From the NCBI GenBank assembly GCA_012845835.1, contig JABAKD010000017.1, forward strand, positions 3,161,001 through 3,225,000: a stretch of DNA of 64,000 bases. Reading direction: 5' to 3'. Under the pieces are notes generated by a model. It did no database searches. It was not told where the DNA came from and saw only the letters and a program-made list of their open reading frames with translations. Within the stretch, counting starts at the first letter, position 1. Every line of letters begins with the position of its first letter. Below, one piece after another: positions 28,801 to 40,800 of this stretch. This DNA comes from Undaria pinnatifida. Its lineage: Eukaryota; Sar; Phaeophyceae; Laminariales; Alariaceae. Made by a program: the position numbers and the translations under genes.

Positions 28801-31800
28801 AGAGCTATTAAGGTATATCTCTTTTTGGCGAAACTGTTCTATTGCGTGCATTAAAGGACTTGTTTGTTAAGCTGCGCCGTTTCGCGCCAGGTTTTGAGTA
28901 AGATGTACAAAAATAGTGGTTTACGACGCGTTCTACGATAGAGGTATTAAGGTACGATAGAGCTATTAAGGTATACCTTTTTTTGGCGAAAATGGTTTCT
29001 GAATGACTGAACTCCTTAACCCGAAATCGTCGAAAATACTTAATTTTTTTTTCGCATTATGATCCTCGCCGTGTATACCTAGGCCAGACGGGAAATTTTC
29101 ATATCTGGTATATACAAGCAGTTTTGTTTTTCCTCTAAAAATCAGTTTTGTGGGGGGGTTAAGAAGGACATGTCTTATCCTCCTGAGGTGAAGGACCAGT
29201 TGAAGATAAAAACGTCGTGCACGCCTCTATCCTAGCACGCGTCAAATGCTTCAACCAAAAGCAACAACTGTTACTATTATTACCTATGTCGTCCACGGAG
29301 CACGCATCGTACTTAACCAAAACATTCAGAACGAAGAACCATACCGAGATTCCGACGATTGTTTTTGGTAGGTAAGGAGGGCCGTCATTTAGACGCACTG
29401 TTTCAGCCAAAGACGCGTGCTACGATGAGAGGTTTACCACCTTTTTTTTCGAAGGTTTCCTCGATTTTGGGAGCTTAAGACCTCTCCCAAATCCTGATTT
29501 GGAGAAAAATGAGCCTACCTGCTTTATCGCGGATGAAAAATCCCGTGACCTAGGGCACACGACGAGAATCACGCAAAAAAAGGACCTACTTGCTTCGTAC
29601 ATAGTTTTCGACGATTTTGGGTCAAGGAGTTCCGCCATTCAGAAAACAAAGTAACCAAAAAAAGTGGTACGTGCCTCTATCGCAGTGCACACGTCCCTCA
29701 AAACGGGACACCTTCTGTCGTGTAGCACGCGCGTCTAGCGGCGCTCCTTGAGTAACATCCCCCTATCGCAGCATTGCTCAGGGTTCAGACCCAGGCTACG
29801 GTACGATAAGGGTACCCTTTTAGGGGCAGTGTTTCGCATTGGCTCGGGGTCACTCGCGAGAGTACCCCCTCTGTTCCTCTGCGGTCTTACGTATTTTCTT
29901 GGTGTGAGATAACTTGACGAAATCAGTCCGCAAGTGGAATGGTTATCTTCGCTGCCCCTCCGAAACATCGACTGACGCATTCTTGTCCACGTGAGGTGCT
30001 TGGTCACTCGCGCGAGTGGCTCAAGCCCGGTATTGAATATTGTGGGGGTTCCCCCCTCTCGCAGCATTGCTCTGGGTTAGGATGCCTCTTTTAAGGGACG
30101 CGTGCTACGATAGAGTTATACCGTTTTTTGGCGAAATCACTTTCTGAACGACGGGGCTCCTTAACCCAGAATCGTCGGAAAATACGCCCCCATTATTTTG
30201 CATTATTCTCGTTGTGGTGTACCCCTAGGCCTGTGGGATTCTTTCACCCGGTAGAAGCGGTTTTTATTTTTGTCCACGATCTCTTTACCCAGGTTTTGGG
30301 TTCAGAAGGACATGTCTTAACCTCCCAACGTGAGGGCCCCTCGGAGAAAACGTGGCTCACCTCTATCATCGTAGCACGCGTTACGGGCGTTTTTGTTTGA
30401 GGACTAGCGCATAGAAGCTTGGTCGGGTGGTGCTTACGAATGCCTTCGGAGGCGTTCGTCCGGTGAGATGTTGGGCCCCTCACAGTATTGACATAAGAAC
30501 CCAGCAGCTCCTGCTGCGCCCCTCTAGAGCGCGGGATGATTTTTTTGCTCAATTTTAGATTTTAGGTCGAACATATCTAATAAAGAGGTCATCGAGTGAG
30601 TGAGAAACCTCCGAAAAAAACACCAATCTGTCTGTAAAAATAAACAAAGTTAATAAACAAAGTTTTTACATTTAACACGGAAACAAAATGCTGCTTTGTT
30701 TCCGTACATATTGCGGTAGTAGGTGTTACCGAAACCGAGGCTCACCTATCCAAATACATACCCCACCCATATACCTCTGCTACTCCCCAACCCCTGCTAC
30801 TCTGTATGCGGTACCCTGCTGCTTCATCAGGTTGTCCTCGACTTCAACGAACCGGGCGATCCAATCGTTCCTGACGAGGCCAACGCTGCGGGCGACGCTA
30901 TCTCTGGGTATGTTTGCCCCAACAGCATTAGTGAATGGTTTTTGCTGTATGTAGTAGGTGTCGCTACACGGCGCACTGCCGTGCAGCGACGAATCGTCGG
31001 TCAGCTAGGACGCCACCGCAATGCGACAGCGCAAACCCACAATGCTATGGTGTAGGGGGGTCGCTTTTGTCGGACCATTTTTTCGAAGCGGAGCTCCCCG
31101 CGTCACTCGTGCGAGCGACCCCCTTGATGTTCCTCTTGGGGTCGTAGGCTTCGGACGAGTGCTACGGTAGAGGCATTGAGGTATACCTTTTTTTGGCGTT
31201 TTTTTTCTGAGTGACGGGGGGCTTCCTTAAGCCAAAATCGTCGGGAAATATGTCGTTTTTTTGGCATGATTATCATTGTTTGCCCTAGGACATGGGATTT
31301 TTCATCTGGTAGCTGTTTTATTTTCTTCTCCGAGAAAATCAGTTCATGGGAGAGGTACCTTAAGCTCCCAACTTGAGGGACCTCGGAAAAACATTGGTGC
31401 AACCTCTATCGTCGCACGCATCTTCTGTGCTGTTCTTGTTTTTCGGTGTGAATGCCCAATGAATGGGAGACGGTTAGCTACGCGTTGCGCCAAACAAACC
31501 ACCTAAAACGTGCTTTTGTCAGCGAGATACAGATTCACTCGTGCGCGAGCATGATACCTCAGACCAGGTAGTGAAAAACGGGGGTAGTAACATCATCATA
31601 ACTTTCCCCCTACACCACCGTCGCCTTCATCAGCAGCGCCCCTGAAGCCACATAGAGCTGTACCACTTTGGCTGAGGCTCTTCAATCTATAGTGGAGCTC
31701 AATATATCCCTCAAACCCCCCCCCCAAAAAAAAAACGAGTGCCACGATAGAGGTGCCCAAAAATATTAATATACTTTGAAGTAATTGCAAAACGAGAATA

Positions 31801-34800
31801 ACGGCATTCCGACGATTTTTGTTGATAGGTTAAGGAGCCCCGCGTCATTTTCAGAAACCGTTTTTATCTAAAAATATATATCCTACTTCTTTATCGTAGC
31901 ACTTGTCAAAAGTAGTAGTATAATATAACAGTAACCATCTGATGTGCTTGACTGAGTTTTATTGGTCGACCGCAGACCCGCACATGAAGCAGTGGAACCG
32001 TGAACTGCTGTGCTCAATGCTCAATAATAGTCGATTTTTGCAACAACATCGTTCATTTTGCCCCTTGGGCCATGGAAAATAGTTCACCTGATTCATGTTT
32101 TCTCCAAGCCAGCGTCTAGTAGGTAGTGTATAGCAACAGGTCGCCCCGGTGGCGTATCTGGTCGTCCTCGAGCCACGTATAATAGATCAGTTTCGTGAGT
32201 TCGAGTCCCCCCGAGTGCATACTCGTATAAATTCGTAGGAACTTTTTTTGTGCACAAATTGACTTGCGGAAGCGCGAGAGCTTGAGTTAGCAACACTCGA
32301 TGAATTATCGACGAGAAGTGCGATTGCTGAACCTATGCGCGATAAAAATTGAAGGCAAGTACAAGGGGGAGGGGAGGGACGACACCTGTGACCACGGCTT
32401 GTCCAGAAGTTGGAAAGTAGAAGTATGGAAAAAACAACAAAAAAAGGTCGAATGCGCGTGAAAAGCACGACGACAGCTACGACCGAGGAGTCAACCCACG
32501 GAAGGGGTTACAGTTTTTGCGCCAAAAAGTCCCTGGGCGATTGAGGTCCTTATGTGAGAAACTGCCAGTCAATGAAGTAATTTCACGAGTACATTGTATT
32601 TTCGGACCAAGGCATAGAAGCTTGGCCGGGTTGCGCGAACGAATGCCTTCGAAGTCATTTTTCGGGTGAGATATTGAGTTCCTCATGTGAGGAGCTCAGG
32701 GACTTTCTGATGCTGGGCACCCCCTACCGTGGGATGGCTCCGAGGTAGCAATTTCTAAGGCCAGGGGCTCTTCAACTGATGAACCGCCGACCAGGGCTAC
32801 GTGTCAGGGGGGGGTACCCTACCGAGTCTGAGCCACTCGCTGCACAAGCGAGTCTGTATTTCCATGACAAAGTGGGCTTCTTAGGCGATGTCCTCGGAGC
32901 AACTCGTATTAGTAGCTAACTATGCCATTACAGATTCAGATCGAAAACTCAAAACAGCGCCAACGATTGCGATCGCAAAGGAAGTCACTGCAAAAAAAGA
33001 CCCCCAAACGGGGGGGGGGGGGGGGCACTGCCGTAACCTTGCCCCCCCTCTGTACCTTGTTGACACTAAGCATATTATGGCTGATTCCGCCCATCCCAAA
33101 ACGAGCGATTTTCTTCAACGAACGGTTCATCTGGCTGCTCGACACAAGGAAGGATACGATTGAAAACAAAGTATCCATGTATTTTCTTGTGTGCAAAGAA
33201 AGGCCTATCGATCGTTGACGTCGGGGTGTCGAGGGACACCGTATTGCAGGAGATACGACCGGGAGCTGGTTTTGAAACCGGCGATTTTGTTGAAGAAACG
33301 TTGGGGGGGCTACCTCATACCCTGCTATTAATAGGCGAGCTTTGCGGCGCAGCGTAGCCAACCCGTGCATTGGGGATCCACACCGTGTACAATTAAAGCG
33401 GCAGGAAATCGTAGATTTTTGCGAAGAAACAGGGGGGCCCCGCGCGCAAGTGACTCCGAGCCGCTACAAAAAAGAAGGTTGGCGCGTGCTACGATAGAGT
33501 CATACCGTTTTTAGGCCTTGTTTTTTTTTTAATTGCGGCGGTTCTTACCCAAAAATCGTCGAAAAAGGCGCCGTTTCTTTGCTCCCAAATTGAGGAAGCC
33601 TCAGAAAAAACGTGGTGCATCTCTATCGTGGCACGCGTCGGTTCCAAAAAAAAATAAGCCCTCTATCGCCGTTCCCTTCGTCCACCCAAGTATGGTTGGG
33701 ATCCCTCCCACTAGTCGAGATACGTATCATACATCGGAGGCCTCATACATCGGGGATGTCTCATCATGCACTGGACGCCTCATCTGTCGGATGCCTGACA
33801 ACAATACATCGGATGCCTCATACATCAGATTCCTCATCATCACACATCGAATTCCTCGTCATCAAACATCGCGGGTGTCTCGAAATATTTCGTATCGAAA
33901 CCAATTTTCCGGTGAAGGTGTGTGTAAAAATATGGCGATCCTCAACTGGAAAAGGATCCTCTCACAGGGAAAAACGTCGGGGTGCAAACCATACCGTGTA
34001 GCAGCGCATGTGTCGCGCCTCCTTAAGTGAATGCTACCCCTTCCATGCATCCCTCTGAACCCCTCAATGGCCTCCTTCGTTTTCCCGACAGCGCCTTCGG
34101 GTCAGGAAATAGTACAGATCTAAACGGCCCGAGCGGTAGCAGCCCTGAAGAGGAGAATCACCCGGCAGCATCAAGTCCGCATGAGCGTCGACTGCACGAT
34201 TCCGGAAATACTGTGGTATGTCGTCCGAGGATTGGACACCATGTATTATTATGTACAATTTGTCCCCCCGCTCCAAAAATGATGGAACTTTTCTTTAGTC
34301 GTTCTACGGTGGTAGTAGCCCCCTCCCAATTTTTCGTGAAGGAAATCGTTGGTTTTGAAACCCAGTTTCCCGGGTGGATATCCTGAGATACGGTGTTCCT
34401 TGCAGCCCCGACGCCACCGTTCGGTAGTCATAGTCCTGTGTACAAAATTTATAGATGATGATGTAGTTTCCATAGCATCCTTCCATCGTGTTGAGCATCT
34501 ATGAAACGTTCGTTAAAAAACCTCGCTGGGGGGGGTTGGGAGGGGGGCGGGGTATCGAAAATCGAGTATTTTCGTGCTCCACCAAGTGAGATGAGGTGCG
34601 GGGAAAGTGTGCAACGACGCGAGGTTCGACAGGTAGGGGGTGTGAAGCACTTGATGGCGAAATTGTCTCCGAGTAACGCGCGGGGGAGGCTCCTCGGCTC
34701 TGAGGAGAAACCCCAATATCGCTAGAATGCCATTTCTAGTGTTTCATTGTATGCACTACGATTCGTTGGGACACTAGGTCGTGAGATTATTCCTCGGGGG

Positions 34801-37800
34801 TTGCGTTTTCATTTGGGTGAGCTACTAGCGTGTCCCCCTTTTTGGTACTGAGGCCATTTCTTATGCAGTCGGATTTGTCCGTCGAAAACGGCCTTTTTCG
34901 ACTGAACCCCAAATCGGGCTTTCTTACGCAGTCTAAGAAGGGCTTTTTCGACTCAACTTCTTTCGACTGACTGAGAATTCCGACTGACGGATTCAGTCGA
35001 AAAACTCGACTTTTTCGACTGGATCCTCCAGTCGAAAAACTCAGTCGAAAAAGTTATACACGTGTTTTTTGAACCGATCGCATCGCCCATCCCACCACCA
35101 AACACACACCCACACGGCCATACGGCCACACACCCATACCAGGTACCACACTGCAGTATTATACAAGGCGCTGACGCTGGCTTGGCTATCTCTGCTGCTG
35201 TTGATTCTCGCAACAAGTCAGCGTGGCGCATTCCTGGTTCCGCTCGCCAACAGCGTGTGTAACACGACGGCAGCAGCGCGCGGTCTCGATCCCATGCTGC
35301 CAACAACGGCTGCGCCTGCTGTAGCTTTGGCGGCTCTCGGCTGAGTGCAACTCCACGAAACGTAGCTTTGGCGGTTTTCGGCTAAGCCCAAAGCCACCAA
35401 CTCGCTGGGACGAAGGTTCGTCGAGCCGTAGCTCGCGGAGACAGCGCGAAGCACAGAGTTGCCAACCGATTTCGCCTGCTGTACAGCAGTGCTCCCTCAC
35501 ACCAACCGCCTCTAGGAAGAGCACAAAAACTATAAAATCAACTCGACTGACGATAAGAAGAAGGACCAGAAGAATCCAGTCGAGAAAAAAGTCCAGTCAA
35601 AAAGGGCCGTTTTCGACTGGCGGAATCCGACTGCATAAGAAATGGCTTAAGGTGTACCCCTCTTGGGCTATTTATTTTTCTGAATGGCAACAGTGCTCCT
35701 TAACCCCAAGTCGTCGGGTTTTTTATTTTTTTTCGCACTTTTTGTTTTTTTGGGTACCTAGACCACGGGATTGATTGCCCATCCGGTTGCACTTTTCGTT
35801 TTTCTCAAAATCGGTTTTCGGGTTAAGAAAGGAATAAATATCCTGAAATTAGAAGCCTCGGAAAAAAAAAAAGATGCACAAATACGGTATCATGAGTCGC
35901 TCCGTCAAGCTGTTTGCGAACACCCCCCCCAAAACAAAACAAAAAGTCTCAGGTGCACTGTTATCGTGGCACATGCGTCTGGACGCTTGCGCCATCCACG
36001 TGTGTCTACCTTTCTCCCTGCCCCAAAATTATTAGAAATTATGATATATTGTCTGTACGATATTACACTCCTGCGCTTGAGGGGCCTTCGAGAAGCAACC
36101 GCGCCCGGTGCCTTACTTCGCGATTGTTCCTCCTTGACAAAAAAGTTCACCCTTCAGCTGGTCATAAAATCACCACGCCGTCACCTTTGGAACACAGTGC
36201 GTCCCGAAGCAAATCGCCAACTTCAATTTCTTAAAAGGCGAGCTCGGCCAGCATGTGAACCACTGGCAGGTCTACATTCCCCCTCCCCGAACATAATCCT
36301 CAACATATACCTGGTAAATGCATATGTATACACATCTATATATATGTCATACATCATATCTAAGGGGGGAGTGTTGTCAACTTTTTGACTAAATATATGG
36401 CGTTCCTTTTTTTTCGACAGACGCGTGCTACGATAGAGGTATACCGTTTTTTGGCGAAGTGGTCTCGGAATGACAGGGCTCCTTAACCCAACATCGTCGG
36501 AAAAATAGTCAATTTTGTTTTTCGTGGTCCTCGTCGTGTATTACCAAGGCCATGGGTTTTTTTATAGTCGGTTTCACTTTTATCTAGAAATCAGTTTTTT
36601 TTGGGAGAGGTCTTAATAAGCTCCAAAATTGAGGAGTAGAGTTGGGAAAAAAACTGGTGCACCTCTATGGTAGCAGGCGTCTGGAAACGACATGGGTTCA
36701 CACGTGCGGCAACTGACTGTTTCTCGGTCCCACCATCCCCTCGCCTAGATTCGAAACCCCTCTCCCCCGCACTCACCCCCGTCCCGTCAACCGAGCAGAT
36801 CGATGTGATGGTTCTGTACAGCGTGGCATCCTTGGTCACGATGGGCGTGATCACCCCCGCTCAGATGGAAACGATCATCTTGGAAGGTTTGGTAGGGACG
36901 AACGAGGCGTTCGTGAACTCGGAGGTGCCTGTCTACTTCAACCCCGTGCACATCGGACAGGTAAGATATGCGTGTTTTTCTAAGGAAAAAGTCGTTCTAG
37001 ACGGTGGCCCCTCCCAACTATAAAAAACTGTTCTTTAACGAAATCCCCGGTTTGGGAACCATCTCCCTGCCGTATCTCCTGAAATGCGGTGCTCTTTTGC
37101 CACCCCGACGTCATCGTTCGATAGTCCTCTCTCTGCAAAACATAAAAATATACCAGGTACGAATACATATGTTTCGTAGCACCCTTCCTCGTGTCGAGCA
37201 GCCAGGCCATGAAACGCTCGGTAAAGAAGATCGCTGGTTTGGGGGGGGAGAGAGAGAGGGGGAGGGGGGGGGGCTATCGTAGAATCAGTCCAACTGAGGC
37301 ACAATGTCGTGGATCTTGACATTTGTTTTGTTGAAAGATCGGGGAGGGCTTGTTCGCACGCCTTCATGACTTGTGAGCGTTTCTTTGTTGCGTGAGCGTG
37401 CATTTGTGCTTTCAAATCCCGTGCGCATTGCTTGGGCTGGTGCGACATCATAAATCGATCCAGGAATAAACCGCAAGGAGCGCGATTAACATCGCTGTGC
37501 AGTCCTCGCCTCCCAAGAGTAAGCACCGACTATAAATGCTCCGTTAGGCACGCGACGCGACAGGGATAGCAGCTTTCAGGCTGAATCTTTCCTGACAAAA
37601 ACGAGACTGCCAGACTACCATAAGGAACTACCCCCAACAACGTTAAAATGCAGTTTCAGAGAAAATTACATTTATGAATTCGGTTTACGCCTTAATGACG
37701 CGCATAGATAGTACACGGTAGCGAAGGTGCAGCGTTTTTGTTATTTTCTGGGGTGTCTCATATCTTTACGCAGTCTGCTACACCTCACCGAAAAAAGGTG

Positions 37801-40800
37801 TTTTTTTTTTCCCCTGTGTGGTGGTGGGACTGCGCTCTGGTAGTTCCTGGGTGGAAGAAAGTTATTCATTTTTTTTTGTCTAAATTTAACTGTAAGTTTA
37901 ACCTGTTGAACAAAAACCATGGCCTAGGAGGCACACCACGCACGAATATTGACGCAACGTGCTACGATAGGAGGAAGAAATTTTCGTCCGAAATTGTTTC
38001 TGAACGCCGGGGCTCCTGAACCCAAAATCGTCAGAAGAAACTGGTCACTGTTTCGCATGTTGTTGATTCTCGTTGCATGCCTAGGCCACACCTGGGATTT
38101 TCGTCCGGTACAGCAGTTACACTTTCTCCAAACCAGTTTTTTTTTTTTTTTTTTCAAGCTCCTGAAGTGAGGAACCTCGGAACAAAAAAGAGCGGCGCAC
38201 CTGTACCTTAGCACGCGTCTACTGCGATTGAACACGAGGTTAACCCGTCCAAAGATAGACGGGATGCTACGATTGAGGTAATATTAGCAAAGGGGCACTT
38301 TTGTTTTGTGCACGTTTGTTTTTCTGAAGGACCGGGAGCTCCCTTAACCCCAAATATATATGCGTTGGAATGAAGATTATGTTCTCGTTTTGCAATTCAT
38401 TAATGGCTTTTCTACTCATACTGCGGCAGAAGTTGTATACACCGATTTTTCTCTGAGGCTCTCCTGGTTTCAGGCGCTCCCTTCCCCACCCGAAAGAAGG
38501 CATGCTACACGATAAAGGTAGCACTTTTTGTCGTTCCGCGGTAGCCCCCGCAACTTTTCTTTCACCGGAATTAGTTGCCGATTTTGAAACTAGCTCCCGG
38601 CACTACCTCCTGAAAAACGGTGTCCCTTGCCACCCCGACGTCATCGTTCCATAGTCCTTTGCAAACGATCAACAACATGAAGACTGTTTGCTAATGACGC
38701 CCTTCCTCGTGTCGAGCAGCCATGAAACGTTCGTTCAAGAAAACCGCTGGTTCAGGGGGGGGGGGGGCTATCGCAGAACCAGTCACTTTTCGTCTAAAAT
38801 GTTTTCTCAACCCAAGATTCGTCGGAAATAGAGGCCGTTTGTTTTTTTATGATTCTCGTTGTATGCCCAGGTCATGGGGATTAATATATCCGCGATAAAG
38901 GACTGGTTCTACGATAGCCCCCCCCCCAAACCGGCTATTTCTTTAACGAACGTTTCATGGCCCCTCGACACGAGAAAATATGCTATGAAAAAAATATCTC
39001 CATTTATTTTCTTGTTTGCAAAGAACGATTGAACGATGATGTCGGGGTGGCAAGGGGCACTGTATTTCAGGCGTCACGGTCGGGAGCTGGTTTCAAAACC
39101 GGCGATTTCGTTAAAGAGAAGTTGGGGGGGCTATCGTAGAACGACTCAAAGCAGGTTTATTTTATTTTTCTCCAAATCAGTTTTTGCGGTTAAGAAGGAC
39201 GTGTCTTAACCTTCTAAAGCGAGGAATCTCAGAATAAAGTGTGGTGCACCTCTATCGTGGCACGCGTCAGAGACGATTCTGAGAAAAATCCTCGACCCAA
39301 TGGACGTTCCCATGGCCTACGTATCTCAAAAATGTCCTGCCGACGACGCCAAATGTTGTGGTACTCCGAGAGAGGGATGCTTGTTTGGTCGGTGTTGGGA
39401 AGCGCACCCCTCATGGGTTCCGGTGTCTTTGGTTAGTCTCTCCTCATGGCTCGCTGGATAGACTCAATAGCTTATTTATTTGCATTATTTCCCTACATAG
39501 AATACTAAAAGATAGGCGTAACTGGGCTATGTAGCGTGGGGCACGGTAGTGCAGGGTAATGCACGGTAGAGCAGGGTAGCGAGATGAGGGGCGTCCTGCT
39601 TATCCCATCATCGTCACCTACATTATCGCCCATCTATGATAGCCTTGACGTGAGCGTGACATCTAATATCACGCGGTTTCACCTCAACGATGACATGGTC
39701 ACACGTCGAATCTATAAACTGTTCTCCTACGGAAGGCACTCCATTACAAAAACAAATACTGCGGAAACAAAGAATGAACTCCCGACGATTTGGGGTCAAG
39801 GAAACACCGTGCCCCTCAGCAAAACGTTTCAGCCGAAGGGTGGTACCTTTTCATCGTAGCACGCGTCGGTGTTGGAACTTTCGGTTTACAACTCAAAATG
39901 TTGTCTTGTGGGGGGGGGGTATATCTAGAGTAGTTGATCGACCAAGAGAGGCACCTCAGGAAAACAAAATGGTGCACTTTCTTACCGTATACAATCGTGC
40001 GTCGATTTTATTTAATATGTCAAGGAGCGCCGTCATTCGGATTTTTTCCCGGTCAAAAAGTGGTATACCTTTATACCTCTGCCGCAAGATCCCGCGTTTA
40101 TTGCGTTTAGAGAGCAGCCAGAGCAAAGGTATAGAGGGGTGTTCAAATATCTCACCCCAAAGCTTGAACTTCGAAGGCATTCAATCGCGCAACCCGGTCT
40201 GGGGAGCACATCTACGCGCTACTCCTACAACAAGTATGCATACTCGTTATAAGTATCAGACTAGTGGGTGCAGCTACGCGCTTGAGGCTCAGTCGGTCGG
40301 AAACGTTTCGGGCCCCGAAAGTTTTTTTTTTTTCTCACACTTTTACTTTCCAGCTTCTGGACAAGCCGTGGTCACAGGTGTGGTCCCTTTCTTCCCCCCG
40401 GTTCTTGCCTTCGATTTTTATCGCGCATATACAGGGTTCAGCAATCCCACTGCTCGTCGATTTCTCATCGAATGTTGCTAACTCACGCTCTCGCGCTTTC
40501 CGCAAGTCAATTTGGGCACAAGAAAAAGTCCCAACGAATTTTTACGAGTATGCACTCGGCGGGGCTCGAACTCACGAAACTGGCCTATACCAGGCTCGAG
40601 GATAACCTGATACGCCACTGGGGCGACCGGATTTGAAAGTACAACCCCCCCACTGTGATAGATGGTGGCCACAGGCGGCGAAACAGGACGACGGGGGATA
40701 CGATAACAAGCAAACATTTTTTTGATGTAATATATGGAAAAAGCGTTACTGAGCGCCCAAACGTTGGAGGTGTTTCTATTAGGAGTAGTAGGAACGGCTC

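Larger units (their letters stand above)
10024..30830 (+). other. metzincin intron 2 (20.8 kb)
   Basis: Begins gtacgt and ends cttcatcag. Most of it is explained by families A-D, SINEs and the F repeat. Stretches 16570-17550, 17550-18200, 22030-23280 and 23545-25350 are not explained by these families and contain no gene I can name. A poly-G run of about 24 lies at 10407-10430. Confidence 0.65.
30908..34091 (+). other. metzincin intron 3 (3.2 kb)
   Basis: Begins gtatgt and ends ttcgttttcccgacag. It carries C interrupted by A, a second A, a SINE, a TSD-bounded D, a C interrupted by B, and a short A. Between 33690 and 33880 is a degenerate CATCGGATGCCTCATA-type repeat. Confidence 0.65.

Noticed and set aside
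32139-32230. Functional tRNA genes at the SINE heads
   Set aside because: Boxes A and B are present, but the cloverleaf stems do not pair well and each copy runs into the same SINE body and A-rich tail.
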